A stretch of 64,000 nt of DNA from Xanthomonas sp. SI (lineage in GTDB: Bacteria; Pseudomonadota; Gammaproteobacteria; Xanthomonadales; Xanthomonadaceae). Under the pieces are notes generated by a model. It did no database searches. It saw nothing but the letters and a program-made list of their open reading frames with translations, and was not told the origin of the DNA. Positions 49,545-57,489 of this stretch are shown piece by piece. Position 1 is the stretch's first letter, and every line of letters starts with the position of its first letter. The DNA is taken from contig NZ_CP051261.1 of the NCBI RefSeq assembly GCF_014236855.1, positions 3,782,001 to 3,846,000 of the forward strand, given 5' to 3'. The position numbers and the translations under genes were made by a program.

Positions 49545-50054
49545 CTACTGTTTCTTCAGCGCCGCCAACGCCGCGAACGGGTTGGCCTTGCTCACCTCTT
49601 CCTCGGTCGCCGGCCAGTCCTGTTCGACCGCCTCGCTTCCGGGCGCCACCGGCACCAGCGGAACCGCCAGCACCAACTCGTCCTCGACCAGATCGGCGGG
49701 CCGCAGCATGCCGTCGTCCGGCACCAGCAAGGCCTCGTACTCCGGCGGCAGCGCGGCCTCTTCGGCCTCGCTGCGAATCAGCCCCAGCCGCTGTACGCTG
49801 GACACCGGCAGCAGGAAGCGCTGCAGGCTGCGCTGACAGATCAGCGGCAGCTCGGTTTCGAGCGTCAGTTCGACGTAGGACACTTGCAGTACAGCGTCGC
49901 GGCCGAATTCCAGCGTGTAGCGGCATTCGCCTTCGGTATCGGCCAGACTGCCTTGCAGACGGGTCATCGCCGAGAGCGGCAGACGGTCTTCGAAGACCCT
50001 GCGCGCTGCGACCATCCGCCAGGCATCCAACAGTTCGGGCACGTTCGCGGACAT
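49545..50054 (-). CDS. yceD: YceD (DUF177), 23S rRNA accumulation protein
   Basis: 169 residues starting MSANVPELLDAWRMVAARRV. The pattern (SLQRFLLPVSSVQRLG, then acidic segments) is that of DUF177. Family knowledge: needed for 23S rRNA accumulation and always next to rpmF. A near-consensus -35/-10 lies so close that the transcript would begin about four bases before the ATG. Confidence 0.92.
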   Translation of the reverse strand: MSANVPELLDAWRMVAARRVFEDRLPLSAMTRLQGSLADTEGECRYTLEFGRDAVLQVSYVELTLETELPLICQRSLQRFLLPVSSVQRLGLIRSEAEEAALPPEYEALLVPDDGMLRPADLVEDELVLAVPLVPVAPGSEAVEQDWPATEEEVSKANPFAALAALKKQ

Positions 50055-50064
50055 AAGCCGCAGA

Positions 50065-50093
50065 ATGTTAAGGACTAGGACAGGCTCTGTCAA
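50065..50093 (-). promoter_or_regulatory. Sigma-70-type promoter of the yceD-rpmF-fab operon
   Basis: On the minus strand, TTGACA, a 17-bp spacer and TAACAT. The -10 lies 11 bp before the yceD ATG, leaving a leader of only a few bases. Confidence 0.75.
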
Positions 50094-50214
50094 ACCCGTC
50101 CCTGTCATCCTGCCACGCTCGTCATTCTGCCCGTCCAACGACCTGCTTGCCCGGCCCGGGCCTGCCGCCGCAGACTGCCGGCCCCGGCGCCCGCGCCGCC
50201 CTGCCCGACCGCCG

Positions 50215-50787
50215 ATGCCGCGCCTGATCCTGGCCTCCACCTCCGTCTATCGTCGCGAGCTGCTGCAGCGCCTGCGCCTGCCGTTCGACAGCGCCCGCCC
50301 GCAGGTCGAGGAGACGCCGCTGCCCGGGGAAGCGCCGCTGGCGCTGGCGCAGCGCCTGGCGCGGGCCAAGGCCGCGGCGGTGGCCGCCGGCGCCGCCGAT
50401 GCCTGGGTGATCGGCTCCGACCAGGTCGCCGAACTCGATGGCCAGCCGCTGGGCAAGCCCGGCCATGCCGAGGTCGCGCAGGCGCAGCTGGCGGCGATGT
50501 CCGGACGCAGCGTGCGCTTCCATACCGCGGTGTGCCTGCTGCGCGGCGAACGGGCGCTGCAGCTGTGCGACCTGACCGAAGTGCGCTTCCGCGTGCTGCA
50601 GGCCGAGGAGATCGCCCGCTACGTCGCCGCCGAGCAGCCGCTGGACTGCGCCGGCAGCTTCAAGTGCGAAGGCCTGGGCATCAGCCTGTTCAGCGCGATC
50701 CACAGCCAGGACCCGACCGCGCTGGTCGGGCTGCCGCTGATCGGCCTGGCCGGGCTGCTGCGCGAGGCCGGCTACGTGCTGCCCTGA
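50215..50787 (+). CDS. Maf family nucleotide pyrophosphatase (YceF type)
   Basis: 190 residues. The start at 50215 (MPRLILASTSVYRRELLQRL) is the family consensus; upstream in-frame sequence is rejected. Motifs: LASTSVYRRELL, ETPLPGE, GSDQVAELDGQPLGKP and FKCEGLGISLFSAI. Maf proteins hydrolyse non-canonical nucleoside triphosphates; the LPGEAP and GSDQV form resembles YceF (7-methyl-GTP). It diverges from yceD. Confidence 0.93.
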   Translation: MPRLILASTSVYRRELLQRLRLPFDSARPQVEETPLPGEAPLALAQRLARAKAAAVAAGAADAWVIGSDQVAELDGQPLGKPGHAEVAQAQLAAMSGRSVRFHTAVCLLRGERALQLCDLTEVRFRVLQAEEIARYVAAEQPLDCAGSFKCEGLGISLFSAIHSQDPTALVGLPLIGLAGLLREAGYVLP

Positions 50788-50797
50788 CCCAGCGCGA

Positions 50798-52648
50798 TCA
50801 GCGCCGGCCGACCCGGCACCACTGGTACGGAAAGCGCGCCTGCCCGACCCAGGACTCGTGGACCGCGCAGGTGTCCAGCTGCAAGGCCAGGCCGTAGCCG
50901 GCCAACTGCCGGTCGGCCAGGGCCAACGCCTCGCGGTCGCCGGCGGCGATGTCGATGGCCCGTTCCGGCAGGATCGTCCACTGGCAGCGGCCATCGTGCT
51001 CGGTCACTGCCGCGCGTACCGGCCGGTGCGCCAGGCGCCGCATCAGCCGGCAGTCCGGCCCCCGGTCCAGGCCCAGGCGCGCAGCCAGCGCATTGAGCCG
51101 CTGCAAGCGCGCGACGTTGCGATCCACCGTCGCCGGCAACAGCGCATAGCCCTGGCCGCGTTCGGCCAGCAGCGCCTGCACGCGCTCGGCATAGGCCGGC
51201 GATTCGGGAAAATTGGACGCCACCGACGCGTACGCCGCCTGCGCCGGCAGGAACGGGATGCGCCACGACTGCGGCACATCGCCGACCAGCAGCACCAGGC
51301 TGCGCGCCGGCTGCGGCATGCTCGGCGCCTGCACCCGGAACGCCGCGCGCGCCCAGCGTTCGTGGCCCCAGTCGCCCCAGCCCTGTATGGCGACCAGTGC
51401 GCAGGCGATCAGCGCCCAGCGCGCCGCCGGCGCGGCGATGCGTGCCGGCAGCAAGCGCCGCAGCCCGACCCACAGCAGCAGCGGCGCCAGCAACTCCGGT
51501 ACCACCAGGTAACGCTGGATGCTGAAGACCGACTGCCAGGCCAGGTACGCGACCACGAAGAACACCAGCAGCGCGCGCCATGCCGGCGCGACCACGTCGC
51601 TGGCCACCGCGGGCCGGGGTGGCCGGCGCAGCGCGAAGCGCAGCAGCGTGGCCAGACCGACCAGGTACAGCAATGGCCAGACGATCTGCCGCAAGGCGAC
51701 CTCGCTGACCCGGTTCGGCGCGAACGAGAAGTGCAGCGGCCAACTCAGCCACTGCAGCCAGCCCTGCGGCAGCCAGCGCGTATCGCTGAGCGCGACCGGC
51801 TGCGCCAGCGGCGCCAGGAAATGGCTGTTGAACTGCGGGAACAGCGGGTTGCCGAAGGCCTTCCACACGCCCAGCAACCACGGCCCGGCCAGGACCGCGA
51901 AGCCGAGCACGGTGACCACGGTCAGCACCGCGGCGCCGCCGACGCGTTGCCGCATGCGCCCGCCCGCGACCAGCGCGGCCACGCCCAGCGCAAGCGCGAA
52001 CGACGCATTGGTCAGCTTGCAGGCCAGCGCCAGGCCCAGCAGCGCACCGGCCAGCGCCCACCACGCCACCGCCACGCCCTGCCCGGCCGCCTGTTGCCGG
52101 CGCTGCGCGTGCAGCGCGGCCAGCAAGGCGCCCAGCACCGGCAGTGCGCTGCTGTTGTCGGCCATGGTCCCGGCGAATTCGGACAGGAACGCAGCGCTGC
52201 ACATGCCGGCCAGGGCCAGCCACGGCGCCAACCGCGCCCGATCCAGGCGCGGATCCAGCACCTGCCAGACGATGCCGGCCAGCAGCAGGAACGCCAGCGC
52301 GTGCAGCGCGCCCATCGCGAAGCCCGCCAGCGGCGCCGGCAGGCCGGTCATCAGCGCGTAGTGCAGCACGTCCAGCAACGGATTGAAGTAGCTCTGCAAC
52401 TGCGCCGGCGCCAGGTCCGTGCCGAGGCGGCCGTGCAGCGCGGCATAGCCGTTGTACAGGTGGTAATTGCGCAGATCCCAGTTGGCGTCCTGGCCCAGCA
52501 GCAGCGACAGCAGGCCGCCGAGCAGCGCCACCGCGATGCCGGCGGCGATCACGTCGCCGCGGCTGTGGAAGGCGAAGCGGCGATCCAGCGCGCGCAGCAG
52601 GCGCTGGCGGCGGCTCGGACCCGGCACTGCGGCGCTTGCCGCACTCAT
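50798..52648 (-). CDS. Polytopic membrane protein, glycosyltransferase-like
   Basis: 616 residues. About ten membrane helices span residues 30-440 (VIAAGIAVALLGGLLSLLLG, FAMGALHALAFLLLAGIVWQ, GLALACKLTNASFALALGVA, RALLVFFVVAYLAWQSVFSI). An acidic motif early in the first periplasmic loop (NWDLRNYHLYNGYAALHGRL) resembles those of polyprenyl-phosphate-sugar transferases (GT-C fold). A soluble C-terminus (about 460-616) ends the protein. It overlaps the GT2 gene by ATGA and is the last gene of a three-gene run, which supports a role in surface glycan or lipid modification. The donor and target are unknown. Confidence 0.75.
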   Translation of the reverse strand: MSAASAAVPGPSRRQRLLRALDRRFAFHSRGDVIAAGIAVALLGGLLSLLLGQDANWDLRNYHLYNGYAALHGRLGTDLAPAQLQSYFNPLLDVLHYALMTGLPAPLAGFAMGALHALAFLLLAGIVWQVLDPRLDRARLAPWLALAGMCSAAFLSEFAGTMADNSSALPVLGALLAALHAQRRQQAAGQGVAVAWWALAGALLGLALACKLTNASFALALGVAALVAGGRMRQRVGGAAVLTVVTVLGFAVLAGPWLLGVWKAFGNPLFPQFNSHFLAPLAQPVALSDTRWLPQGWLQWLSWPLHFSFAPNRVSEVALRQIVWPLLYLVGLATLLRFALRRPPRPAVASDVVAPAWRALLVFFVVAYLAWQSVFSIQRYLVVPELLAPLLLWVGLRRLLPARIAAPAARWALIACALVAIQGWGDWGHERWARAAFRVQAPSMPQPARSLVLLVGDVPQSWRIPFLPAQAAYASVASNFPESPAYAERVQALLAERGQGYALLPATVDRNVARLQRLNALAARLGLDRGPDCRLMRRLAHRPVRAAVTEHDGRCQWTILPERAIDIAAGDREALALADRQLAGYGLALQLDTCAVHESWVGQARFPYQWCRVGRR

Positions 52649-53640
52649 GCGTGGTCGTCTTCGGCAGTGGCAGACGCCGACGGCGAACGCGACGGCAGCG
52701 CCGGGATCGCCAGATAGGCCAGGCGCTTGGCCTCGACCCGGCCGCGGGTGACCGTGCCCAGGATCAGCCCGCAGGCCAGCAACAGGAAGCCGAGCAGCAC
52801 CAGCGCCGAACACAGGATTGCGGTCGGGAAGCGCGGCACCAGGCCGGTGTGCGCATAGGTGAGCACAAGCGGCACCGCCAGCCCAAATGCCAACAGCACG
52901 CAGGCGCCGAAGCCCAGCGAGAAGAACAGCAACGGCCGCTCGGCCTTGAACAGGCGCAGGATGGTCAGCAGGATCCGCGTGCCGTCGTGCCAGGTACGCA
53001 GCTTGCTTTGCGACCCTTGCGGCCGCGCGCCGTAGGCCGTGGCCACTTCCGCCACCGGCATGCGCAACTGCAGGGCGTGCACCGCCAGTTCGGTCTCGGT
53101 CTCGAAGCCGGCGGCATGCGCGGGAAACGACTTCACATAGCGCCGCGAGAACACCCGGTAGCCGGACAGCATGTCGTCGAAACTGCGCCCGAACAGGAAA
53201 CTCACGCAGCGGGTCAGCAGCACGTTGCCGACGCGGTGCCCGGCGCGATAGGCCGCGACCTCGTCGCTGCGCCGCGCGCCGACCACCATGTCCAGGCCAT
53301 CGCGCAGCAGGCGCTCGATCAGCGCCGGCGCCATCGCCGCGTCGTAGGTCGCATCGCCATCGACCAGCACGTACACGTCGGCATCGACATCGGCGAACAG
53401 GCGCCGCACCACGTTGCCCTTGCCCTGCAACGCGACTTCGCGCACCTGCGCGCCGGCCGCGCGCGCGCGCTCGATGGTGGCGTCGCTGGAATTGTTGTCG
53501 AACACGTGGATGCTCGCCGTCGGCAACTGCGCGGCGAACGCGGCGATCACCTGGCCGATCGTGGCCGCTTCGTTGTGGCAGGGAACCAGCACCGCGATCC
53601 GCGGCATGGCCGCGGCGTGGGCAGCAGAAAGACTCGGCAT
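52645..53640 (-). CDS. GT2 family glycosyltransferase (dolichyl/polyprenyl-phosphate sugar synthase type)
   Basis: 331 residues. The GT2 opening is PRIAVLVPCHNEAATIGQVI, the nucleotide-sugar site VFDNNSSDAT, DGDATYD with the DxD-type metal site, and a second half with GYRVFSRRYVKSFP. Two C-terminal membrane helices (LFFSLGFGACVLLAFGLAVP, SALVLLGFLLLACGLILGTV) anchor it, as in polyprenyl-phosphate glycosyltransferases. The start is uncertain: 53640 is used, with 53607 (MPRIAV) and 53685 as alternatives. It probably makes a lipid-linked sugar for the neighbouring GT-C proteins. Confidence 0.88.
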   Translation of the reverse strand: MPSLSAAHAAAMPRIAVLVPCHNEAATIGQVIAAFAAQLPTASIHVFDNNSSDATIERARAAGAQVREVALQGKGNVVRRLFADVDADVYVLVDGDATYDAAMAPALIERLLRDGLDMVVGARRSDEVAAYRAGHRVGNVLLTRCVSFLFGRSFDDMLSGYRVFSRRYVKSFPAHAAGFETETELAVHALQLRMPVAEVATAYGARPQGSQSKLRTWHDGTRILLTILRLFKAERPLLFFSLGFGACVLLAFGLAVPLVLTYAHTGLVPRFPTAILCSALVLLGFLLLACGLILGTVTRGRVEAKRLAYLAIPALPSRSPSASATAEDDHA

Positions 53641-53689
53641 GGGCGGTGGGCGGTCCTGCGCGGCGGGCGTGGAAAGGCGCGCCATGCTA

Positions 53690-55537
53690 TCAGCGGCGGC
53701 GCAGTTCGATCGGCTGCTCCCACCACTCCTCGACGCTGCCGTCGCGGCCATGCAGGCGCAGGCCGAGCCAATGCGTGCCCGGCGCCAATCCGCTGGCATC
53801 GAGTTCGGCGCGGAAGCCGACGTTGGGATGGCCCGGATCGGTGGAGATCTTCCAGAACGCGGTGATGTCGTAGGTCTCGCCGTAGCGCGCCTGCGCGGCG
53901 ACCTTGCCGTCGAGCAGCACCTCGACCCGGGCGATGCCCACGCCATCCTTGAACGCCCAGCCGGACACCTCGAAATGCGGCGCCACCTTGTCGCCCACGC
54001 CCGGCGCGTTGAACCAGGCCATCGCCGGCGTCGTGCACGGCCCAGGCAGGCGTTGCGCCGGCAGCGCGAACAGCAGGAAGCGCTGGTTGCCGTGATCGCT
54101 GGACACCACCTTCGGCGGCGGCAACGGGCCGACCAGTTCGCACACGGCGTGATAGCGCTGCAGCAGCAGCCGGTATTTCATGTCGCTGGGCGACAGCACC
54201 AGCAGCCGCGGCCCATCGCGCCGGCCATCGCCGAGCAGGCCCCACTGGCGCAGCTGCGCGCTGCGCCCGTGCTTGTCGTTCAACGCGTGCGGCAGCACCT
54301 GAATATCGGCATCGCCCAGTTCGAAACCGAGCTCGGCACCGACCTTGAAGTTGTCGGCCAGCACCTGCGTGCCCGCCGGCATCGCCGCCAGTTCGCGGCG
54401 CACTGCCGAGGCCAGCGGCTTCCAGCCGGCGAAGTTGCGCGGGTAGTACTTGTCGCCAGCGGCATGCTCGCGCACCGACGGCACCGACACCGCCAGGTAA
54501 TAGCCGAACGCGCCGACCAGACCGATCCCGGTCAGCAACCAGGTCGCGCGGCGCAGCCGTTTCGGCCAGCCGTTGAGGATCACCGGCGCGGCGATCAGCA
54601 AGGCCAGATAGCCCGGCAACGGCCAGTGGAAACTGATGCGCTCGGCATCGGTGAAGAAGCCGAGCAGGAAGATGCCCAGCGTGGACACGCCGCCGAGCAG
54701 GCCGAAATAGCGCCACTGCACGCGTGCGCCGCCGCTGCCGCCGCCGCGGGTGGCCACCAGCGCCACTTTCCACATCGCCACCGCCAGCAGCGGCGTGACC
54801 AGCAGGCCCTGGATCAGCACGAAGGCGATGCCGCCGGGCTGGAAGCTCCACGGATGCCGATCGATCAGCTGGAACTTGACCCCGGCCTCGCCGTTGTCCG
54901 CATTCCAGGCCAGCAGCGGCAGCCAGGCGACGATGCCCATCGCCAGCGCCACCCACACCTGCGGATCGCGCAGCATGCGCCGGCCCTGCGGGATCAGCAG
55001 CAGCGCGATCGCGCCGACCCCGATCACCCCGGCGAAGCGGTAATGGCTCAGCGCGCCCAGGGTCAGGCCCAGCGCCAGTTCCACCGCACTCATCGCATCG
55101 ATCTGGCGCAGCAGCCGCGCGCTGGCGTCCATGCACAGGATCGTCGCCAGCGCCATCGGCACGTCCGGCAAGGCGAGGATGCCGAGCGTGCCCGACAGCG
55201 GCATCAGCAAGGTCAGGCTGCCGGCGCGCCAGCCGGCCACCGCACCGAACCAGCGCGTGGCGATGCGCGCGATCAGCCACGGCATCAACGCCGACACCAG
55301 CAGGAACGGCGCGCGCAGCGCCAACAGGTGGTCGCCGCCGAGCGCCACGCCCAGCCGCGCCAGCCAGGCGGTCAGCCCGGGCAGATCCGAATAGGCGGCG
55401 GCCAGGTGCTGGCCTTCCTGCCAATAGAACGCCTCGTCGACGAACAACGGCAGGCGCGCGGCCACCAGCAGCTTGGCTGCGGTGACCAGCATCCACAGCA
55501 CCATGAAGGTGGTGCGTGCACGTTGTTCGCCTTGCAT
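53690..55537 (-). CDS. ArnT-like GT39 glycosyltransferase with C-terminal extension
   Basis: 615 residues. The GT-C opening VDEAFYWQEGQHLAAAYSDL with DEAFYW is the ArnT-type acidic motif in the first periplasmic loop. About ten membrane helices follow (VWVALAMGIVAWLPLLAW, FVLIQGLLVTPLLAVAMW, WPLPGYLALLIAAPVILNGW). Residues 400-615 form a soluble tail with an Ig-like/beta-sandwich look (WAFKDGVGIARVEVLLDGKV, then GTHWLGLRLHGRDGSVEEWW), unusual for ArnT. Family knowledge: transfers sugar from a polyprenyl-phosphate carrier to lipid A or another acceptor. First gene of its run, 36 bp from the divergent moxR start. Confidence 0.85.
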   Translation of the reverse strand: MQGEQRARTTFMVLWMLVTAAKLLVAARLPLFVDEAFYWQEGQHLAAAYSDLPGLTAWLARLGVALGGDHLLALRAPFLLVSALMPWLIARIATRWFGAVAGWRAGSLTLLMPLSGTLGILALPDVPMALATILCMDASARLLRQIDAMSAVELALGLTLGALSHYRFAGVIGVGAIALLLIPQGRRMLRDPQVWVALAMGIVAWLPLLAWNADNGEAGVKFQLIDRHPWSFQPGGIAFVLIQGLLVTPLLAVAMWKVALVATRGGGSGGARVQWRYFGLLGGVSTLGIFLLGFFTDAERISFHWPLPGYLALLIAAPVILNGWPKRLRRATWLLTGIGLVGAFGYYLAVSVPSVREHAAGDKYYPRNFAGWKPLASAVRRELAAMPAGTQVLADNFKVGAELGFELGDADIQVLPHALNDKHGRSAQLRQWGLLGDGRRDGPRLLVLSPSDMKYRLLLQRYHAVCELVGPLPPPKVVSSDHGNQRFLLFALPAQRLPGPCTTPAMAWFNAPGVGDKVAPHFEVSGWAFKDGVGIARVEVLLDGKVAAQARYGETYDITAFWKISTDPGHPNVGFRAELDASGLAPGTHWLGLRLHGRDGSVEEWWEQPIELRRR

Positions 55538-55573
55538 TGCCTTTAGACTCCCCTAAACCGTTGCGAGAATGCG

Positions 55574-56527
55574 ATGCCTACTCCGCCCCGCTTGCAGGAA
55601 ATGCTAACCGATACGCTGCGCGAGGCGCTCGCGCAGGCCCAGCAGCAGGTCAATTCGCTGGTCCTGGGCAAGCCGCAGCAAGTGCGCATGGCGTTTGTCG
55701 CGCTGCTGTCCGGAGGACATCTGCTGATCGAGGACCTGCCCGGACTCGGCAAGACAACACTGGCGCATGCGCTGGCCGCGAGCCTGGGATTGAGCTTCCA
55801 ACGCGTGCAGTTCACCTCCGACCTGCTGCCGGCCGACGTGCTCGGCGTGTCGGTGTACGACGCGCAATCGCGCCAGTTCCAGTTCCATCCCGGCCCGGTG
55901 TTCGCGCACGTGTTGCTCGCCGACGAGATCAACCGCGCGCCGCCGCGCACGCAGAGCGCGCTGCTGGAAGCGATGGCCGAACAGCAGGTCACCCTGGACG
56001 GCACCACGCATCCGCTGCCGGCGCCGTTCTTCGTCATCGCCACGCAGAATCCGGTGGACCTGTCGGGCACCTTTCCGCTGCCCGATTCGCAACTGGACCG
56101 CTTCCTGCTGCGGCTGGCGCTGGGCTATCCCAGCGCCGAATCCGAACGCGCGCTGCTCAGCGGCAGCGACCGCCGCGACCTGATCGCGCAGGCCCAGCCG
56201 CTGCTCAGCGACACCGACATGGCCACGCTGCGGCACAGCGTGGAACAGATCCACGCCAGCGACGCGCTGGTCGGCTACGTGCAGGCGCTGCTCGCGCGCA
56301 GCCGCCAGCATCCGGGCGTGCGCGTGGGCCTGTCGCCGCGTGCCGGCATCGCGCTGCTGCGCGCGGCCAAGGCGCACGCGCTGCTGCTCGGCCGCGCGCA
56401 CGCGCTGCCCGAGGACGTGCAGGCGCTGTTCGTGGCGGTCGCCGAACATCGCCTGGTGGCCGAACAGGAATCGGCCTCCGGGCAAGCGCTGGCCAAGGCG
56501 ATCCTGCACAGCGTGGCGGTGGACTGA
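55574..56527 (+). CDS. MoxR-family AAA+ ATPase
   Basis: 317 residues. Walker A HLLIEDLPGLGKTTLAHALA, Walker B VLLADEINRAPPRTQSALLE, sensor 1 VIATQNPVDLSGTFPLPDSQ and arginine LSPRAGIALLRAAK. MoxR ATPases act as chaperones for assembly of the proteins encoded next to them. Followed by DUF58 (5 bp) and a transglutaminase, the standard trio. Confidence 0.95.
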   Translation: MPTPPRLQEMLTDTLREALAQAQQQVNSLVLGKPQQVRMAFVALLSGGHLLIEDLPGLGKTTLAHALAASLGLSFQRVQFTSDLLPADVLGVSVYDAQSRQFQFHPGPVFAHVLLADEINRAPPRTQSALLEAMAEQQVTLDGTTHPLPAPFFVIATQNPVDLSGTFPLPDSQLDRFLLRLALGYPSAESERALLSGSDRRDLIAQAQPLLSDTDMATLRHSVEQIHASDALVGYVQALLARSRQHPGVRVGLSPRAGIALLRAAKAHALLLGRAHALPEDVQALFVAVAEHRLVAEQESASGQALAKAILHSVAVD

Positions 56528-56532
56528 GGCCG

Positions 56533-57489
56533 ATGCGGGCACGGCTGCGCGAGTGGCGGCAGGCGCTGGCACGGCTGGCGCGGCCGCGCGATCCCGAGCC
56601 GCTGCCGGTGCGGCTGGACCGGCGCCGCATCTACATCCTGCCCACGCCGTTCGGTGGCTTCCTGGCGCTGTTGCTCGGCGCGATGCTGCTCGGCGCGCTG
56701 AACTACAACAACAACCCCGCCTTGCTGCTGGCGATGCTGCTCGGCGCGGCCGCCATCGCCAGCGCGATCGCCGCCCACCTGCAGCTGTCGGGACTGCGCC
56801 TGGACGCGCTGTCGGCCGAACCGGTCGCGGCCGGCACGCCGCTGCGGCTGCGCCTGGCGCTGGCCGCCGGCGACGCCCGGCAGCGCCGCGGCCTGCGCGT
56901 GGCGCATGCCGACCGGCACACCTACATCGACCTGCACGGCGACGGCGCCACCGAAGCCGACCTGGAACTGCCCACCGAACGCCGCGGCTGGCTCGACCTG
57001 CAGCGCATCCGCATTTCCACCACCCAGCCGCTGGGCCTGCTGCGCGCCTGGGCCTGGTTCTGGCCGGACGCGCCGCTGTTGGTCTATCCGCAACCGGAGC
57101 AGGACGGGCCGCCGCTGCCGCACGGCGACGGCACCCCGACCCAGACCCGCCTGCACGCGCTCGGCGAAGAGCTGCAGCAGTTGCGCCCGTACCGCGCCGG
57201 GGATGCGCCGCGCGCGATCTCCTGGAAGCACTCGGCGCGCCGCGACACGTTGCTGGTGCGCGAATACGAACGCCCGATCGGCGTGGACGTGGTGCTGGAC
57301 TGGCGCAGCCTGCCGGCGCTGCCCTACGAGCGCCGCATCGCGCGGCTGGCGCGCTGGGTCAACGAGGCCGAGCGCGACGGCCGCCGCTACCGCCTGCTGT
57401 TGCCGGGGCAGCCGCCGCTAGGCCCGAGCCGCGGCCCGCAACACCGGCACCTGTGCCTGCGCGCGCTGGCGCTGCTGCCGCATGGCTGA
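56533..57489 (+). CDS. DUF58 membrane-associated protein
   Basis: 318 residues. Two N-terminal membrane helices (GGFLALLLGAMLLGALNY, LLLAMLLGAAAIASAIAA) precede the DUF58 domain with the signature RPYRAGDAPRAISWKHSARR and LLVREYERP, resembling a von Willebrand-like fold. It usually works with MoxR and the membrane transglutaminase. Overlaps the transglutaminase start by eight bases. Confidence 0.93.
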   Translation: MRARLREWRQALARLARPRDPEPLPVRLDRRRIYILPTPFGGFLALLLGAMLLGALNYNNNPALLLAMLLGAAAIASAIAAHLQLSGLRLDALSAEPVAAGTPLRLRLALAAGDARQRRGLRVAHADRHTYIDLHGDGATEADLELPTERRGWLDLQRIRISTTQPLGLLRAWAWFWPDAPLLVYPQPEQDGPPLPHGDGTPTQTRLHALGEELQQLRPYRAGDAPRAISWKHSARRDTLLVREYERPIGVDVVLDWRSLPALPYERRIARLARWVNEAERDGRRYRLLLPGQPPLGPSRGPQHRHLCLRALALLPHG

